A stretch of 64,000 bases of DNA from Desulfuromonas acetexigens (GCF_900111775.1 NZ_FOJJ01000041.1:1-64000); one strand, 5' to 3'. Positions 9,444 to 19,944 are shown, numbered from the stretch's first letter. Notes: generated by a model not told the origin, from the letters alone. Numbers and translations: made by a program.

Positions 9444-11081
9444 TTACCCCTTCGGTGTTGCGCTGAGCCGGGGCTGGGCGCCGCCGGTGCGGTTGTTGAG
9501 ACGGATCAGGGTGAGCGGCCCGACCAGCCCGTCGGCATCCAAGCCCTCGCCAGCCTGAAATTCGCGGACCTCGCGATACAGGGCCTCGTCGTAGACCCGC
9601 CCGGCGACAGGACGATCCGGCCGCTGATGGAGCAGGTCGAGGCGCCGCGCCAGCCATTCCACCGTCACCCCCCGGTCGCCGGGAATCAGCGCCCGCCGGT
9701 AACCGGGCGGGGGCTGCCAGAGCAACTCGTACTCGCCGAACCAGTGACGCACCAATTCCTCCACCGGCACCGGGTAGTCCTCGGCGCCGGAGCTTAACAT
9801 AGCGGTCTGCTCGTCGAGGGCAGTCAGCGTCGCGTGGAAGGATTCTCCGCGCGGACCCGTCAACTTGAGCAGCACCGGGCGGTCCAAGGCCCGCAGATCG
9901 TTGATACTCCCCCGCAATGACAAATAGGACAGACCCTCATCCCGAGCCAGGACAGCCGGATCGGCCGTTTCATCGGCCGGATAATCCAGCGTCCAGGCCG
10001 CGAACAGGGCGTGCAGGGCGGCAGCCTTGCCGGCTTCCAACGCCAGGACATCCAACCAGTTTTCGCGCTCGGCTTCGACAACCGGGGCGGCCGTCTCGGC
10101 CGGCTCGGTTGCCGGGGAAGCCTCCGTCTCCACCACCGGCGCGGTTTCCGGGACGACGGGGGGGGCTTGGCGGAAGAGTCCCGCGCCCAGCACTACGCCG
10201 CCGCCAACCAGGGCCAGGGCGAGCAGCAGCTTGAGCGGCAGGGCGAAACGGGAACGGCCACCGCCGCCGGAATCGCCCGACAGGACTTCTTCGGCTGCCT
10301 GCTCCAGCAGCGCCGGGCGCACCCGGTTTTCTCCCTTGACGTAAGCGCCGAGCAGGGCACGGCTACAGAGCACGTTGATCAGGCGCGGTACGCCGCCAGT
10401 CAGACGGTAGATGCGACGCAGACTCGCCGGGGGGAAAATCGGCCGGTCGACTCCGGCGACCGCCATACGGTGACGGATATAATCCCCGACCTCGGGCTGG
10501 GACAGCGGCGCCAGATGATAGCGGGCGGTGATGCGTTGCGACAGCTGACGCAATTCGGGGCGTTCGAGCATCTCTTTCAGTTCGGGCTGGCCGAGCATGA
10601 TGATCTGCAAGAGCTTGTAGGTGTTGGTTTCCAGATTGGTCAGCAGCCGAATCTGCTCCAGCACCTCGACATCGAGATTCTGTGCCTCATCGATGATCAC
10701 CACGGTGCGCCGCCCCTGGGCATGGACAGCGAGGAGGAAGCCATTGATGGCATCGACCAGCAGCTTGATGCTCGTCGTCCCCGGAGGATAGGGAATGCGC
10801 AGTTCGTCGCAGATATTGGCCAGCAGTTCGGCGGCGGTCAGCTTGGGGTTGAGGAGCAGGGCGACTTCCGAGTCTTCCGGCAACTGTTCGAGCAGACAGC
10901 GGCAGATGGTGGTCTTGCCGGTGCCGATATCCCCGGTCAGAAGGACAAAGCCCCCTTCGCTCTTCATCCCGTAGAGCAGATGGGCCAGGGCCTCCCGGTG
11001 CCGCTCGCTCATGAAAAGAAAACGAGGGTCGGGACTTATGGAAAAGGGTTCACTTTTGAAGCCGAAATACTCCAGGTACAT
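9444..11081 (-). CDS. gspA: GspA/ExeA-like AAA ATPase with peptidoglycan-binding domain
   Basis: A 545-residue membrane ATPase of the ExeA type. It begins MYLEYFGFKSEPFSISPDP, the standard start of this family. Walker A (GDIGTGKTT) is at residues 50-58 and Walker B (VVIIDEAQNL) near 130. The AAA part ends near 265, a membrane helix (LLLALALVGGGVVLGAGL) follows at ~280-298, and a periplasmic region ends in a peptidoglycan-binding domain (YREVREFQAGEGLDADGLVG) at ~490-530. It should couple ATP hydrolysis to secretin or pilus-pore assembly together with GspB. The ATG at 11081 fits the family start; an upstream in-frame start at 11177 does not. Confidence 0.88.
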   Translation of the reverse strand: MYLEYFGFKSEPFSISPDPRFLFMSERHREALAHLLYGMKSEGGFVLLTGDIGTGKTTICRCLLEQLPEDSEVALLLNPKLTAAELLANICDELRIPYPPGTTSIKLLVDAINGFLLAVHAQGRRTVVIIDEAQNLDVEVLEQIRLLTNLETNTYKLLQIIMLGQPELKEMLERPELRQLSQRITARYHLAPLSQPEVGDYIRHRMAVAGVDRPIFPPASLRRIYRLTGGVPRLINVLCSRALLGAYVKGENRVRPALLEQAAEEVLSGDSGGGGRSRFALPLKLLLALALVGGGVVLGAGLFRQAPPVVPETAPVVETEASPATEPAETAAPVVEAERENWLDVLALEAGKAAALHALFAAWTLDYPADETADPAVLARDEGLSYLSLRGSINDLRALDRPVLLKLTGPRGESFHATLTALDEQTAMLSSGAEDYPVPVEELVRHWFGEYELLWQPPPGYRRALIPGDRGVTVEWLARRLDLLHQRPDRPVAGRVYDEALYREVREFQAGEGLDADGLVGPLTLIRLNNRTGGAQPRLSATPKG

Positions 11082-11156
11082 AACCAGGCTCCCCGGTGTC
11101 CGATCGGATAATGGCACAGTTTGACGGCCGGCGCCGTCTGCGTTGAAAAATCGCTG

Positions 11157-11329
11157 TTTAATATGATGCTTTCGCAAAAAGCATCTTAGCTGGATGGCTA
11201 AGCAAAAAGCGCCAAATGCAAGGCGCGGAATCGGCGAGCAATGAGGCGTACTTACGTACGTCGAAGCAGCGAGCCGGTTGCAGCAACGCAGCAGTTGGTG
11301 AGTTTTTGCTTAGCCATCATCATATTAAA
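11157..11329. repeat. Dispersed palindromic repeat, copy B (most symmetric)
   Basis: A 173-bp nested palindrome. The outermost arms are TTTAATATGATG (11157-11168) and CATCATATTAAA (11318-11329). Inside lies a GATGCTTT-CGCAA-AAAGCATC hairpin (11165-11185). The main arms are a perfect 16-bp pair, GATGGCTAAGCAAAAA (11193-11208) and TTTTTGCTTAGCCATC (11303-11318). The core shares nearly all bases with copy C at 53852, including ATGCAAGGCGCG, GAGGCGTACTT, CGTACGTCGAAG and CGAGCCGGTTGCAGCAACG. It has no open frame of interest. Confidence 0.85.
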
Positions 11330-11415
11330 AGCCCGGCGAATTGCCCAGGCTTTTTTGCTCCACGCCCGGCCCATTTGGTGACAACGGCCCGGAAGTCTTT
11401 GCCGTTGACAGAAAC

Positions 11416-11431
11416 GTGCCACCAATGGCAC
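11416..11431. promoter_or_regulatory. Inverted repeat upstream of the hydrogenase-like regulator
   Basis: GTGCC-ACCAAT-GGCAC is a perfect 5-bp inverted repeat 50 bp upstream of the regulator start codon. It is a plausible operator for autoregulation, but no binding protein can be assigned from sequence. Confidence 0.3.
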
Positions 11432-11481
11432 AATTGGCCCAGTTTTGCCCGCCTATTTAATTTCGCGCCGGAGTTTGCCCC

Positions 11482-13785
<2,304 letters not shown>

Positions 13786-13811
13786 GTCAAAATTGACACA
13801 AAGACTGTCAA
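13786..13811. promoter_or_regulatory. Candidate upstream activator sites (TTGAC/GTCAA inverted repeats)
   Basis: Directly after the regulator stop codon there are three alternating half-sites: GTCAA (13786-13790), TTGAC (13793-13797) and GTCAA (13807-13811). The last two form TTGACA-N7-TGTCAA. The centre is about 170 bp upstream of the sigma-54 -24 box, a normal distance for an enhancer bound by a sigma-54 activator dimer. A further GTCA-T-TGAC straddles the predicted start site at 13996-14004. Confidence 0.45.
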
Positions 13812-13831
13812 GCTGAGCCACATCTGGCGCA

Positions 13832-13876
13832 CTATTTTAAGATATCCGCTATTTTTCACCATAAACTATTTTAAGA
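13832..13876. repeat. Three CTATTTT boxes at exact 17-bp spacing
   Basis: CTATTTT occurs at 13832, 13849 and 13866, so the period is 17 bp. The first and third extend to ACTATTTTAAGA. They lie between the inverted repeats and the sigma-54 promoter. They could be protein-binding iterons or an intrinsically bent segment that helps enhancer looping. Confidence 0.5.
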
Positions 13877-13969
13877 GCCCTCAAATATTGAAGTTTTTTT
13901 GTTCAGAAATCCGCGCCAAAAGGGATTAAACCGCTGAAAAACAGGAACAAACCACAGAGAGAGAAAAAA

Positions 13970-13985
13970 TGGCACGCGCTTTGCT
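13970..13985 (+). promoter_or_regulatory. Consensus sigma-54 promoter
   Basis: TGGCACGCGCTTTGCT matches the sigma-54 consensus TGGCACG-N4-TTGCW at every defined position. The GG and GC pairs are separated by exactly 10 bp. The expected start site is about 12 bp after the GC, near 13996. It lies between a sigma-54 activator gene and ptsP, pointing towards ptsP, and an intrinsic terminator follows within 100 bp. Confidence 0.92.
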
Positions 13986-13995
13986 TATTCATAAA

Positions 13996-14087
13996 GTCAT
14001 TGACGGGGATACAGATCCTTCACATAAGGAAAACTGCCCACCCCTTTGCGCCGACCGGGACCTCTCTCCCCCGTTCGGCGCTTTTTT
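13996..14087 (+). ncRNA. Predicted sigma-54-dependent small RNA
   Basis: The interval between the sigma-54 start site and the terminator T-run is ~92 nt. It opens with GTCATTGAC, has a small hairpin TCCTT-cacat-AAGGA (14016-14030), a C-rich single-stranded stretch (CTGCCCACCCC, 14035-14044) and a strong terminator hairpin. There is no convincing open frame with a ribosome binding site. The C-rich tract could pair with G-rich ribosome binding sites of target mRNAs, which is inference. Alternatively it is a regulated leader for ptsP, with read-through needed for ptsP expression. Confidence 0.6.
14048..14087 (+). terminator. Intrinsic terminator between sigma-54 promoter and ptsP
   Basis: GCGCCGA (14048-14054) pairs with TCGGCGC (14075-14081). 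After one mismatch, CGGG pairs with CCCG around a 10-base loop. Six T residues (14082-14087) follow. Confidence 0.88.
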
Positions 14088-14170
14088 ATTCCCCCTTCCA
14101 TGAAAATTTCGTTATTATTTTCCCATCGTCAATCCCACCTCACAATTTTTACCCTTAAAGGTTGAAGACC

Positions 14171-16510
14171 ATGGGCACAGGCAACGACCGACTGGGCGTC
14201 ACCATCTTGGAAGATATCAGCACCCTGATCCTCCAGTCCCACGATCTCGATGAAACCTTGCGTAATATCGTTACCCTGGTGGCTCGCCGCATGGGGACGG
14301 AGGTCTGCTCCATCTACCTGCTCGACGAGGATCGGGAAACCCTGCGCCTCTGTGCCAGTATCGGCCTCTCCCCCGAGGCGGTGGGCAAGGTCAGCCTGAA
14401 AATCGGCGAGGGGCTCACCGGCCTCGCCGCCGAAGAGGGGCAAGTGGTAGCGATCCTGGAGCCGAAGACCCACCCCCGCTACCGTTACTTCAAAGAGACG
14501 GGCGAGGAACGCTATCATTCCTTTCTCGGCATCCCCCTCTTCGACCGCAAAATCCCCATCGGGGTGCTGACGATCCAGACCGTTGCCCCCCGCCAGTTCA
14601 GCGCCGACGATATCAGCACCCTCTCGACCATCGCTTTCCAGGTTTCTTCCATCGTCATCAACGCCCGCCTGCTCGACTCCATCCGCAAGAAGGAAGAGGA
14701 AAAGAGCGCCTTTGCCCGAGAGCTGGAAAAGACCCGTCAGAGCCTGATTGACAAGGAGCGACCTGCGGCCGGACAGACCAACGGCGCCCTGCGTGGCACG
14801 GTGGCCTGCCCCGGCCTGGCCTCGGGCGTAGCCTATGTGCTCGACGACAACCTGGGCTTTCCCGAAACGCTGGAAGATGAACCGGTCGAGGTCGCCTCAG
14901 AGTTGCAACAACTCGAACTGACCCTGGAAAAGACCCGCATCCAGACGCTCTTCCTGGAGAAACGGGTGACCGAACGGCTTTCCCAGAGCGACGCGGCGAT
15001 CTTTCACACCCATTTGATGTTTCTCGAGGATCGCAGCTTTCTCGAAAAACTCCGTCGGGAAATCCACGCCGGGCACAGCGTCGCCTTCGCCCTGAAAAAG
15101 GTCGTCGGTGAATACCTCGAAGCCTTCGAACGCATGGAAGACCCCTACCTGCGGGAACGGGCGGCCGACATCAAGGACATCGGCCGCCGCCTGCTGGCCA
15201 ACCTCGGCGACACTCTGCACAATCCCCTGCAGCTCAAGCATCCCGGCATTCTCGTCGCCCGCGAGATCCTCCCCTCGGACATGGCCACCCTCGACCACGA
15301 GCACATCCGCGGGATCGTCACCGAAACCGGGGAACGCAACTCTCACGCGGTGATCATGGCCAAGGCCCTAGGCATCCCCGCCCTCGTCGGAGTCAAGGCG
15401 GCGGTGCGCTCGACCCCGCCGGAAACCCAGGTCATCCTCGACGCCAATTCCGGCTGCTTCTACGTCAACCCGGCGCCCCACGTCACCGAGGAATACCGGC
15501 GACTGCAGGCGGACGCCAGTCGCGAACTGCACCGGCTGGAAGAGTTCCGCGATCTGCCGGCGGCCACCCGGGACGGGGAAAAGGTCATCCTGCGTGCCAA
15601 CATCGGGTTGATCAGCGACGTCAACATCGCCCTGCGCAACGGCGCCGAGGGGGTCGGCCTCTACCGCACCGAATTCCCCTACATGACCCGGGGGAGCTTT
15701 CCCGATCGCGACGATCAGTACCAGCTCTACCGCAAGGTGGTGGAGAACTTCCCCGACTATCCCGTTACCATCCGCACTCTCGATATCGGTGGCGACAAGG
15801 GCCTCCCCTACTTCAGCCCCCCCCGGGAGGACAACCCCTTCATGGGCTGGCGCTCGGTGCGGGTCTCCCTGGACAACCGCGACATTTTCCGCACCCAGAT
15901 CGAAGCGATCCTCATGGCCGGCGCGCACGGCCCGGTGAAGTTGCTCTTCCCGATGATCTCGGGGATGGAGGAAGTCCATGCCTGCCGGGAGGTGATCGAA
16001 GAGGCGCGGGCCAACCTGCGCCGGGAAGGAACGCCCTTCGCCTCCCATGTCCCCACCGGGATCATGATCGAAGTGCCTTCCGCCGTGCAGATGGCCGAAC
16101 AACTGGCGCGGGAGGTTGACTTCTTCGCCCTGGGGACCAACGACCTGATTCAGTACATGCTCGCCGCCGACCGCAACAACCCCCTGGTCAACAAATATTA
16201 CGACCCGCTCCATCCGGCCGTGCTGCACGCACTCGCCCAGGTGACCGACGTCGCCCGGCGACAGGGTATAGGCCTGTGCCTGTGTGGCGAAATGGCCTCC
16301 GATCCAATGAACTTCCTCGTCCTCTACGGCCTGGGCATGCGCGAGTTCTCCATGCCCGCCCCCTTCATCCCGCGCATCAAGGCCTTCCTCCGCGACCTCG
16401 ATTCCGCCGTCGCGATCAAGGCTGCCCGCGATGTCCTGACCCTGAGCGAAAGCGCCAAAATCCGCGCCTATCTGATCGAAGTGCTGAAGGAGATCGAACA
16501 GCTGGACTGA
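14171..16510 (+). CDS. ptsP: Phosphoenolpyruvate-protein phosphotransferase, EI-Ntr type
   Basis: A 779-residue protein with an N-terminal GAF domain (~10-165), a linker helix, and a full Enzyme I module. The phosphohistidine is His392 in TGERNSHAVIMAK. The PEP-binding barrel has GLYRTEFPYM, the GTNDLIQYMLAADRNN motif, and the catalytic Cys of CLCGEMASDP. It transfers phosphate from PEP to NPr in the nitrogen-type PTS, a regulatory rather than sugar-transport cascade, and the GAF domain is the usual small-molecule sensor. The ATG at 14171 has AAAGG 9 bases upstream; a TTG at 14162 is a weaker choice. ptsO and ptsN are not in the window. The gene lies behind the sigma-54 promoter and terminator described above. 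Confidence 0.93.
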   Translation: MGTGNDRLGVTILEDISTLILQSHDLDETLRNIVTLVARRMGTEVCSIYLLDEDRETLRLCASIGLSPEAVGKVSLKIGEGLTGLAAEEGQVVAILEPKTHPRYRYFKETGEERYHSFLGIPLFDRKIPIGVLTIQTVAPRQFSADDISTLSTIAFQVSSIVINARLLDSIRKKEEEKSAFARELEKTRQSLIDKERPAAGQTNGALRGTVACPGLASGVAYVLDDNLGFPETLEDEPVEVASELQQLELTLEKTRIQTLFLEKRVTERLSQSDAAIFHTHLMFLEDRSFLEKLRREIHAGHSVAFALKKVVGEYLEAFERMEDPYLRERAADIKDIGRRLLANLGDTLHNPLQLKHPGILVAREILPSDMATLDHEHIRGIVTETGERNSHAVIMAKALGIPALVGVKAAVRSTPPETQVILDANSGCFYVNPAPHVTEEYRRLQADASRELHRLEEFRDLPAATRDGEKVILRANIGLISDVNIALRNGAEGVGLYRTEFPYMTRGSFPDRDDQYQLYRKVVENFPDYPVTIRTLDIGGDKGLPYFSPPREDNPFMGWRSVRVSLDNRDIFRTQIEAILMAGAHGPVKLLFPMISGMEEVHACREVIEEARANLRREGTPFASHVPTGIMIEVPSAVQMAEQLAREVDFFALGTNDLIQYMLAADRNNPLVNKYYDPLHPAVLHALAQVTDVARRQGIGLCLCGEMASDPMNFLVLYGLGMREFSMPAPFIPRIKAFLRDLDSAVAIKAARDVLTLSESAKIRAYLIEVLKEIEQLD

Positions 16511-16528
16511 TTCCGAAAAGAACCGGAA

Positions 16529-16571
16529 ACACACAAAAAGGGCAGCCTCTGACGGCTGCCCTTTTTGTGTG
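16529..16571. terminator. Bidirectional terminator between ptsP and the EMO gene
   Basis: AAAAAGGGCAGCC and GGCTGCCCTTTTT flank a short CTCTGAC loop, with A-rich and T-rich sides extending into CACACA/TGTGTG. The symmetric form suits termination of both convergent genes. Confidence 0.92.
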
Positions 16572-16594
16572 TTTGTTGCAATGGAGGGAATCGG

Positions 16595-18568
16595 TTATCC
16601 CTGTTCGAGAACCTCGGCCACCAGTTCGGCCACATCCTTCACCTGGACATTCTCGGCCTTCTCATCCTTGAGGCCGTCAACGAGCATGGTCATGCAGTAA
16701 GGGCAGCTGACACAGAGGGTATCGGGGGCGACGGTCAGCGCTTCCTTGACCCGCTCGCGATTGATGCGTTCGCCGGTGTGTTCCTCCATCCACATGCGTC
16801 CGCCGCCGGCGCCACAGCAGAAAGAGTTTTCCCGCTTGCGCTCGAATTCCGCCGGGGGGAAGCCGGTAGCCGCTTCGATGAGTTGCCGGGGAGCCTGATA
16901 GGTGTCGTTGTGCCGGCCCAGGTAGCAGGAATCATGGAAGATGGTACGGCCAAAGTTCATCGGTTTGGGCAGCTTGAGACGACCGTCGGCGATCAGCTGG
17001 GCGATCAGCTGGCTGTGGTGGACAACTTCGAGTTCGAGACCGAACTGGCGGTAGTCATTCTTCAGGGCGCTGAAGCAGTGAGGACACTGGGTGATGACTT
17101 TTTTCACCCCCCGGGCTTGCAGCAGCTCGACGTTTTTCAGGGCCATGCGCTCGAAGACAAACTCGTTGCCGAGGCGGCGGACGCTGTCGCCGCAGCAAAG
17201 TTCATCCTTGCCGAGAATACCCCAGGAGACCCCAGCGGCGTTGAGGATGGTCGCCACCGCCACGGTCACATGCTTGTTACGGGTATCGAAGGCGCCGGCG
17301 CATCCGACAAAAAAGAGGTATTCGGTCTTGTCCGCCGCGAACTCCTGGGGATCGAGCAGCGCGGCCCACTTGCCACGCTCGGCCGGGGCCATGCCCCAGG
17401 GGTTGCTGCGCTGTTCCATGTTCTCGAAGAGATTGAGAAGCTCGTCGGGGAATTTGGCCTCCATCTGCACCAGATGGCGGCGCATCTTCACCAGCTTCTG
17501 GGGGTGCTCGATGAAGACCGGGCAGGCCTCCAGGCAGGCGCCGCAGGTGGTGCAATCCCAGATCGCCTCTTCGCTGCAACTCCCCTCCCCGACCTCGCCG
17601 ATCAGCGGCAGGCGCGGTTCGCCGCCGCCCTTAAGGGCCGGGCCGTTCTCCAGCAGGTTGACCTTGAGATCGTGCACCACCTGGCGGGGATTGAGTTTTT
17701 TACCGGTGTTATGGGCCGGGCAGACATCCTCGCAGCGGCCGCACTCGGTGCAGGCGAAGCCGTCGAAAAGATCCTTCCAGGTCATCCGTGTGGGCCGATC
17801 GGCGCCTAGGGGAAGATCAAGGGCGAAGGTTTCGCGGGGCTGGGTGTTGGGCTTTTCCAGGCTGCGGAAGAAACAGTTACCGATGGCGGTGAAAACGTGC
17901 AGATGTTTGCTGTAGGGGATCAGATAGTTGAAGAGGATCAGCAGGGCAAGGGCGTGAACCAGCCAGAAAAAGCCGTGGATGCGTTCCAGACCGACTTCGC
18001 CGAAACCGGAAAAGGCCTGGGCGAAGGCCGCCGACACCGGCATCCACCCCGCCGCCCGCTCATGGCCGAGGGCCACTTCGGCGCCGCTGATGCCGAAATA
18101 GGCGAGCATGTGCACGGCGATGACGGCGACGATGAAATAGCCTTCGAAATTGCGCGCCTCGGGATAGAGGGGGAAGAAAGTGCGATGGATGAGGGCGGCC
18201 AACACCGCGCAAAGAGTCAGCAGGCTAAACACGTCGGAGACGAAACGGATGGGGAAGTAGAAGAGCCCCGGCAGTACCGACAGGCGCGCCCCGGGAAAGA
18301 TGCCGCCGAGCACGAACTCGACATTGACCGCCACCAGCAGCACGCAGGCCCAGAAGAAGATGGCGTGGTTGATGCCGAAGGGGCGGGCCAGCACCCGCTT
18401 CTGCCCAAAAACATAGGTGAGAACGCTGCGCAGTCGCTCGTCGACGCGATCGAAGCGGTTCTCGTCACGACCGAGTCGCACCAGTCCGAGTCGCTGATAG
18501 AGGCTCCACAGAAAAAAGCCGCCGGAGGCGCCAAAGAGCAGAAGAACGATGAATCCACTGAAGGTCAT
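16595..18568 (-). CDS. Membrane-bound EtfAB:quinone oxidoreductase (EMO-type Fe-S oxidoreductase)
   Basis: A 657-residue membrane Fe-S protein. The N-terminal ~240 residues hold about six membrane helices of the NarI/HdrE-like heme b type. Two [4Fe-4S] motifs follow (CTECGRCEDVCP near 272 and CTTCGACLEACP near 337). Two HdrD-type CCG domains have CCGDSVRR near 456 and CCGAGGGRMWME near 583. Proteins of this build have been described as EMO in Geobacter and syntrophic fatty-acid oxidisers, passing electrons from EtfAB to menaquinone. It is the last gene of the etfB-etfA-EMO run on the minus strand, 29 bp after etfA, which supports that role. DsrK- or HdrD-like activity is the alternative. Confidence 0.88.
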   Translation of the reverse strand: MTFSGFIVLLLFGASGGFFLWSLYQRLGLVRLGRDENRFDRVDERLRSVLTYVFGQKRVLARPFGINHAIFFWACVLLVAVNVEFVLGGIFPGARLSVLPGLFYFPIRFVSDVFSLLTLCAVLAALIHRTFFPLYPEARNFEGYFIVAVIAVHMLAYFGISGAEVALGHERAAGWMPVSAAFAQAFSGFGEVGLERIHGFFWLVHALALLILFNYLIPYSKHLHVFTAIGNCFFRSLEKPNTQPRETFALDLPLGADRPTRMTWKDLFDGFACTECGRCEDVCPAHNTGKKLNPRQVVHDLKVNLLENGPALKGGGEPRLPLIGEVGEGSCSEEAIWDCTTCGACLEACPVFIEHPQKLVKMRRHLVQMEAKFPDELLNLFENMEQRSNPWGMAPAERGKWAALLDPQEFAADKTEYLFFVGCAGAFDTRNKHVTVAVATILNAAGVSWGILGKDELCCGDSVRRLGNEFVFERMALKNVELLQARGVKKVITQCPHCFSALKNDYRQFGLELEVVHHSQLIAQLIADGRLKLPKPMNFGRTIFHDSCYLGRHNDTYQAPRQLIEAATGFPPAEFERKRENSFCCGAGGGRMWMEEHTGERINRERVKEALTVAPDTLCVSCPYCMTMLVDGLKDEKAENVQVKDVAELVAEVLEQG

Positions 18569-18597
18569 AGGATTTCCCCGCGATGCGAAAAAGTAGG

Positions 18598-19944
18598 CTA
18601 GGAGGCGGCCCGCTCGGGGCGGCCGGCGGTTTTGCGCAACTCACGCAGGCGCCGGGTCAGCGCCGGCACGATCTGGAAGAGATCGCCGACGATACCGTAG
18701 GTGGCGATCTGAAAGATCGGCGCGTCCTTGTCGCGATTGATGGCGATGATAATGTCCGAATCCTGCATGCCGACCATGTGCTGAATCGCGCCGCTGATGC
18801 CGCAGGCGATGTAGACCTTGGGCCTTACCGTCTTGCCGGTTTGGCCGACCTGACGATCATGGGGCATCCAGCCGGCATCGACCGCGCTGCGCGAAGCGCC
18901 GACCACAGCGCCGATTTCATTGGCGAACTGTTGCAAGAGAACGAAGTTCTCGCGGTTGACCATGCCGCGGCCGCCGGAAACGATGAACTCGGCGCCGGCG
19001 ATATCGACATGATCCTGCCCGTCCCGGTCACTGATGACTTCGAGCACCTTGGTCAGTATGCTCTCCTCAACGGGGGCGAAATCTTCCCGCACGACCGTTC
19101 CGGTGCGGCCTTCGACAAAGTCGGGCATGGCCATGACATGGGGGCGCACTGTGGCCATCTGCGGCCGGAACTTGTCGCACATGATGGTGGCCATGATGTT
19201 GCCGCCGAAGGCCGGCCGGGTCTGCATGAGATTGCGTTTGTCATCGATGCTCAGCCCCGTGCAGTCGGCGGTCAGACCCGTCTTGATCACCGTCGCCACA
19301 GCCCCGGCAAGATCCCGGCCGAGACCGGTGGCGCCCATGAGAATGACTTCGGGCTTATGTTTGGCGATGAGATGACAGATCGCCTCGTTGTAAGGCTGGG
19401 TGCGGTAATGGCGATAAACGGGAGCGTCGAGCAGATAGACCTTGTCGGCGCCGTAAGCGAAGGCCTCGCCGCAGAGCGGTTCGACCCCGCTGCCGATGAC
19501 CAGAGCACAGAGTTCGACTTTCAGCTGCTTAGCCAACTCGGCGCCAGTGCCGAGGAGCTCCCAGGATACCTTGGCCGCCTCGCCGTCGGTCTGCTCGATA
19601 AAGACCCAGACGCCGCGATAGGCGGAGAGCATCTTCTGCAGGCGGGCGGTCTCCTCGTCCACCTCTTCTTCAGCGGCCGAGTCCCCCTTCTGCTTGGCCA
19701 ACTCGTCGAGAATTTTCTGCTCCTCGGGGGTGAAGTACATTTCCAGGGCGCTGGCCGGGCAGATCTTCACGCACTTGACGCAGCCAATGCACTTGGGAGC
19801 ATCGATGATCGGCGCCCCCTGCTCGTCCATGACGATGGCGTCGACCGGACAGACGCTCATGCAGCGCTCGCCGCAGGCGATACAGCGTCCTTCGATGAGG
19901 CGAGCAACGCCGCGCGGCTTCTTGACTTTCGCTTTTTTTTCCAT
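18598..19944 (-). CDS. etfA: Electron transfer flavoprotein alpha subunit with ferredoxin domain
   Basis: A 448-residue EtfA carrying an N-terminal 2[4Fe-4S] ferredoxin extension (CIACGERCMSVCP and CIGCVKCVKICP within the first ~65 residues). A linker, the alpha-subunit N-domain, and the C-terminal FAD-binding domain (SGAIQHMVGMQDSDIIIAIN, then FQIATYGIVGD) follow. The ferredoxin-fused form is common in anaerobes and offers an extra electron entry or exit point. It forms the heterodimer with EtfB encoded just upstream (51-bp gap). Together with the membrane oxidoreductase downstream it should carry electrons from acyl-CoA dehydrogenases to the quinone pool. No dehydrogenase gene is adjacent. 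Confidence 0.94.
   Translation of the reverse strand: MEKKAKVKKPRGVARLIEGRCIACGERCMSVCPVDAIVMDEQGAPIIDAPKCIGCVKCVKICPASALEMYFTPEEQKILDELAKQKGDSAAEEEVDEETARLQKMLSAYRGVWVFIEQTDGEAAKVSWELLGTGAELAKQLKVELCALVIGSGVEPLCGEAFAYGADKVYLLDAPVYRHYRTQPYNEAICHLIAKHKPEVILMGATGLGRDLAGAVATVIKTGLTADCTGLSIDDKRNLMQTRPAFGGNIMATIMCDKFRPQMATVRPHVMAMPDFVEGRTGTVVREDFAPVEESILTKVLEVISDRDGQDHVDIAGAEFIVSGGRGMVNRENFVLLQQFANEIGAVVGASRSAVDAGWMPHDRQVGQTGKTVRPKVYIACGISGAIQHMVGMQDSDIIIAINRDKDAPIFQIATYGIVGDLFQIVPALTRRLRELRKTAGRPERAAS

Larger units (their letters stand above)
11082..11481. other. 400-bp divergent intergenic region
   Basis: This region separates gspA (minus) from the hydrogenase-like sigma-54 regulator (plus). 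It holds repeat copy B (11157-11329), a GTGCC-N6-GGCAC inverted repeat (11416-11431) and a sigma-54-like sequence with wrong spacing (11435-11450). No coding sequence is supported. Confidence 0.6.

Noticed and set aside
11435-11450. Second sigma-54 promoter upstream of the regulator
   Set aside because: The GG and GC pairs have 9 rather than 10 bases between them, so it was not annotated as a promoter.
14100-14165. 21-codon open frame between the terminator and ptsP
   Set aside because: It could be a leader peptide, but it has no ribosome binding site and its composition is nondescript, so it is not reported as a gene.
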